From the NCBI GenBank assembly GCA_964593865.1, contig CAZQKE010000099.1, positions 1-22,162 of the forward strand: a stretch of DNA of 22,162 bases, written 5' to 3'. This DNA comes from CAZQKE01 sp964593865 (GTDB lineage Bacteria > Chloroflexota > Anaerolineae > JAAYZQ01). Both the position numbers and the translations under genes were made by a program. The stretch's first letter is position 1; each line of letters opens with the position of its first letter. Of the stretch, positions 19,692 through 22,162 are shown piece by piece. The notes below the pieces were generated by a model. The model worked only from the letters and a program-made list of their open reading frames with translations. It had not been told where the DNA came from and did not search any database.

Positions 19692-21443
19692 TTGCTCCGA
19701 ACCATTCTCAACCGCAAACAAAACCAACTGCTTCAGGACGAAAAGGAGACGTTGGAACGCCTGCAACTGGCCCTGGCCGGGTTCCAGGTCGCCACCGAGG
19801 ACCTGCGCACCCTCCAAAAATCGCTGCGCCAGCTGGATGAACTGTTCCTGCTGGTCGTCGTCGGCGAATTCAACAGCGGCAAATCGGCGTTCATCAACGC
19901 CCTGCTGGGCGAACGATTCCTGCCGGAGGGAGTGACCCCCACCACGGCCCAGATCCATATCCTGCGCCACGGCGAAGCCACCGAGCGAGAAGTGGCCGAA
20001 GAGAGCGTCTTGGTCCTCACCCACCCCGCCGATTTCCTACGCGAGATCAACATCGTGGACACGCCGGGGACCAACGCCGTCATCCGTCGCCACGAGCAGC
20101 TGACCCAAGAATTCGTCCCCCGCAGCGACCTGGTGATTTTCGTCACCTCCGCCGACCGACCTTTCACCGAAAGCGAGCGGGCCTTTATGGAGCGCATCCG
20201 CGAGTGGGGCAAAAAGGTCGTCATCCTGCTGAACAAGATTGACCTGCTGGAAGACGACCAGGTGGCCCAGGTGGTGGATTTCATCGGCCAGAACGCCCTG
20301 GCCTTGCTGGGTTTTACGCCGGAGATCTTTCCCGTTTCGGCCAAGTTAGCCCTCAAGGCCAAGCAAGCCGAAAGTCGCCGCGAGTATCGGGCCTTGTGGC
20401 AGGCCAGCCGGTTCGATACCGTCGAAACCTACATCCACAAGACACTGGATGAAAAGAGTCGCCTGCGCCTCAAACTGCGGAACCCCTTGGGCGTCGGCGA
20501 GCGGCTGGCAGCCGACTACCTGGAGATCGTCCGCAACCGTCTGGACCTGCTGGCCGAGGACGCCCAAGCCATTGAAAACATTGAACGGCAGCTGGAAATC
20601 TACCGCCGCGACATGCAGCGCGATTTTCGCTACCGCCTGGCCGACGTGGAAAACATCCTCCTGGCCATGAACAACCGGGGGATGCTCTACTTTGACGAGA
20701 CGTTGCGCCTGGCCCGCGTCTTTGACCTGGTCAACACCCAGCGCATCCAGGGCGAGTTTGAGCGCAAAGTGGTGGCCGACACCCCCTACCAAATTGAACA
20801 GGAAGTCAACGCCCTCATTGATTGGCTGGTGGCCAAAGACCTACGGCAGTGGCAGGCCACGTTGGAGTACCTGGACCGCCATCGGGCGCGGGTCCACGAT
20901 CAGGAAGAGCAGATCATCGGCCAGGTAGGAGGGCCGTTTGAATACAACCGCCGCGCCCTCCTCGATTCGGTGGGGCGGGCGGCCAAAGAGGTGGTGATGA
21001 CCTACGACCGCGAGGCGGAGGCCCGCCAGCTGGCCCAAGGGATGCGCGACGCCGTAGCCGGTACGGCCCTGGTCCAGGTGGGGGCCGTAGGATTGGGTGC
21101 GGTCCTGGTGGCGGTGATGCACACCGCCCTCCTTGACTTTACCGGCATCCTGACGGCAGGCGCGGTTGCCGTCGTCGGTCTGCTCATCATCCCCGCCAAA
21201 CGGCGCAAGGCCAAGAACGACCTGCACGCCAAACTGGAGGACCTGCGTCGGCGGCTCATTGAAGCCATGACCGAGGAATTTGAGCGGGAACTGGACCGCA
21301 GCCTGCGTCGCCTGCGCGAAGCCATTGAACCCTATACCCGCTTTGTCCGTGCCGAGCAGGAAAAACTGGCCCGGCTAGAAGAAGAGTTGGCCGACATCTC
21401 TGCTGCGCTGGGGAAACTGCGGGCACGGGTAGAAAACCTCTAA
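19692..21443 (+). CDS. Dynamin-like GTPase
   Basis: This 583-residue bacterial dynamin-family GTPase has the P-loop GEFNSGKS (residues 58-65), a G2 threonine in TPTT (83-86), DTPG (123-126) and NKID (181-184). These are the complete GTP-binding set of the Dynamin_N fold. Long helical regions follow. A hydrophobic hairpin at about residues 458-504 is the likely membrane paddle or anchor, and a C-terminal coiled coil (LRRLREAIEPY...EEELADIS) ends the protein. Such proteins bind and remodel membranes and often act in envelope stress or phage defence. A TTG at 19641 is in frame but has no ribosome site and overlaps the direct repeat. I choose TTG 19692, preceded by AGGGAGGAAC. Many bacterial dynamins come in pairs; only one is seen here. 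Confidence 0.87.
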   Translation: MLRTILNRKQNQLLQDEKETLERLQLALAGFQVATEDLRTLQKSLRQLDELFLLVVVGEFNSGKSAFINALLGERFLPEGVTPTTAQIHILRHGEATEREVAEESVLVLTHPADFLREINIVDTPGTNAVIRRHEQLTQEFVPRSDLVIFVTSADRPFTESERAFMERIREWGKKVVILLNKIDLLEDDQVAQVVDFIGQNALALLGFTPEIFPVSAKLALKAKQAESRREYRALWQASRFDTVETYIHKTLDEKSRLRLKLRNPLGVGERLAADYLEIVRNRLDLLAEDAQAIENIERQLEIYRRDMQRDFRYRLADVENILLAMNNRGMLYFDETLRLARVFDLVNTQRIQGEFERKVVADTPYQIEQEVNALIDWLVAKDLRQWQATLEYLDRHRARVHDQEEQIIGQVGGPFEYNRRALLDSVGRAAKEVVMTYDREAEARQLAQGMRDAVAGTALVQVGAVGLGAVLVAVMHTALLDFTGILTAGAVAVVGLLIIPAKRRKAKNDLHAKLEDLRRRLIEAMTEEFERELDRSLRRLREAIEPYTRFVRAEQEKLARLEEELADISAALGKLRARVENL

Positions 21444-21452
21444 ACGAACAAC

Positions 21453-21486
21453 GGAGCAGGCGAAAGCAAATGCCTCCGCCTGCTCC
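21453..21486. terminator. Bidirectional-type terminator hairpin between convergent genes
   Basis: GGAGCAGGCG (21453-21462) pairs perfectly with CGCCTGCTCC (21477-21486) over a 14-base loop. It lies between the dynamin stop and the stop of the minus-strand surface protein. A T-rich stretch (GTTGTTCGTTT) follows on the minus strand, so it should work best for the minus-strand gene. Confidence 0.65.
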
Positions 21487-21514
21487 GCGCACAGATCTTC
21501 CGGAGCAACCTTGC

Positions 21515-22162
21515 CTATTGCCCCCTGGCGACCAGCGGGAGATAGATGTAGAAGGTGGAGAAAGTCAAGCTGGCGGCTGTCTGCTCCGTCACCTTGATCC
21601 CCGAAGGAGACGTACCGGTGACGGTCACGGTGTTGGTCAACGGGCCGGGCAGGTCCCCTGCGGTGACGGTGTAGGTCAAGACCCCGCCGGTGCTCGCCCC
21701 CGGCGCCAAGGTGGTAGAGCCTAGAGTCACAGATCCGAGCTTATCGTCCACCGCCACAACGGAGCTGAGGGTCACATCACCGGTGTTGGTGACCAGGTAG
21801 GTGTAGGTGACCACCTCGCCGACGCCGGCCGTGGTCGGCGTGACCGACTTGGTGACGGTGATGGAGGGGTTGCTGGTCAACGCCACCGAAGCGCTGCCCT
21901 CGGCGGTGACATCGTTCCCGACCGGCGGCGTACCGGTGACGGTCACGGTGTTGACCAAGGGGCCGGGCAGGTCCCCCGCGGTGATGGTGTAGGTCAGGAC
22001 CCCGCCGGTGCTCGCCCCCGGCGCCAAGGTGGTGGAGCCTAGAGTCACGGATCCGAGCTTATCGTCCACCGCCACAACGGAGCTGAGGGTCACATCACCG
22101 GTGTTGGTGACCAGGTAGGTGTAGGTGACCACCTCGCCGACGCTGGCCGTGGTCGGCGTGAC
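21515..22162 (-). CDS. DUF11 repeat surface protein, C-terminal fragment
   Basis: The frame is open to the window edge, so this is the last 215 residues of a longer exported protein whose N-terminus lies outside. It holds two tandem domains of 106-residue period. Each opens VTPTTA-VGEVVTYTYLVTNTGDVTLSSV and contains TLAPGASTGGVLTYT and DLPGPL-NTVTVTGT. These are typical of the DUF11 / conserved-repeat beta-sandwich domains of bacterial surface proteins. The extreme C-terminus is FYIYLPLVARGQ, the short YLPLV-type tail common at the ends of exported Chloroflexota proteins. That suggests a sorting or anchoring signal, an inference from recurring occurrence and not from proven function. A possible terminator hairpin follows at 21453-21486. 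Confidence 0.85.
   Translation of the reverse strand, partial: VTPTTASVGEVVTYTYLVTNTGDVTLSSVVAVDDKLGSVTLGSTTLAPGASTGGVLTYTITAGDLPGPLVNTVTVTGTPPVGNDVTAEGSASVALTSNPSITVTKSVTPTTAGVGEVVTYTYLVTNTGDVTLSSVVAVDDKLGSVTLGSTTLAPGASTGGVLTYTVTAGDLPGPLTNTVTVTGTSPSGIKVTEQTAASLTFSTFYIYLPLVARGQ
21611..22162 (-). repeat. Tandem 318-bp coding repeat
   Basis: DNA at 21611-21844 matches 21929-22162 at an offset of exactly 318 bp (106 codons). Differences are very few over most of the aligned part. Long runs are identical, for example around the GATCCGAGCTTATCGTCC segment at about 21735 and 22050. The 84 bases between the copies (21845-21928) have no counterpart in the last unit, where the C-terminal tail begins instead. 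Confidence 0.85.

Noticed and set aside
19692..21443. Dynamin gene as part of an antiphage island
   Set aside because: Only one dynamin gene is present, neighbours are housekeeping-type, and apart from a toxin remnant no other defence gene is visible, so there is not enough to claim a defence system.

Overview
The window looks like the chromosome of a member of the Chloroflexota, probably an anaerobic or thermophilic Anaerolineae-type lineage. This is inferred from high G+C, a soluble kinase with many GAF domains, a KaiC/RAD55-like ATPase operon, ferredoxin-dependent oxoacid metabolism, and an exported DUF11 protein ending in a YLPLV tail. No rRNA, tRNA, CRISPR array, phage gene or intact transposase is visible.

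Layout. Positions 2-271 hold the end of a MATE transporter, followed by a GH13 amylase (371-1864). The amylase converges on an AMMECR1-domain gene (1918-2448, minus). That gene is divergent from a tiny two-helix membrane protein (2545-2784), and the two are driven by promoters that overlap on opposite strands. A DUF4870-type membrane protein follows (2908-3507, minus). From 3720 a plus-strand signalling operon runs to 10422. It contains a winged-helix protein, a single-domain KaiC/RAD55 ATPase, two small three-helix membrane proteins that overlap by one base, and a 1546-residue soluble PAS-GAFx7 histidine kinase.

After about 400 bp of palindromic dispersed repeats comes a metabolic operon (10830-16861). 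It holds two phosphate butyryltransferase paralogues flanking an unrecognised P-loop protein, then a four-subunit 2-oxoacid:ferredoxin oxidoreductase closest to the VOR type (delta ferredoxin, alpha, beta, gamma), then a metallo-beta-lactamase-fold hydrolase. The enzymes suggest oxidative decarboxylation of branched 2-oxoacids to acyl-CoA with reduced ferredoxin, followed by conversion to acyl-phosphate. No acyl kinase is in view.

The last part holds a membrane-anchored hypothetical protein (16869-17714, minus), a stand-alone DEDDy-type exonuclease fold (17854-18384), a second repeat-filled gap, a PflA-like radical SAM protein (18564-19505), a decayed remnant of a MazF/PemK toxin gene (about 19548-19610), a bacterial dynamin-like GTPase (19692-21443), and the C-terminal end of a DUF11 repeat surface protein (21515-22162, minus). 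The least explained parts are the KaiC-like/GAF kinase operon with its two membrane proteins, and the P-loop protein between the two acyltransferase paralogues.
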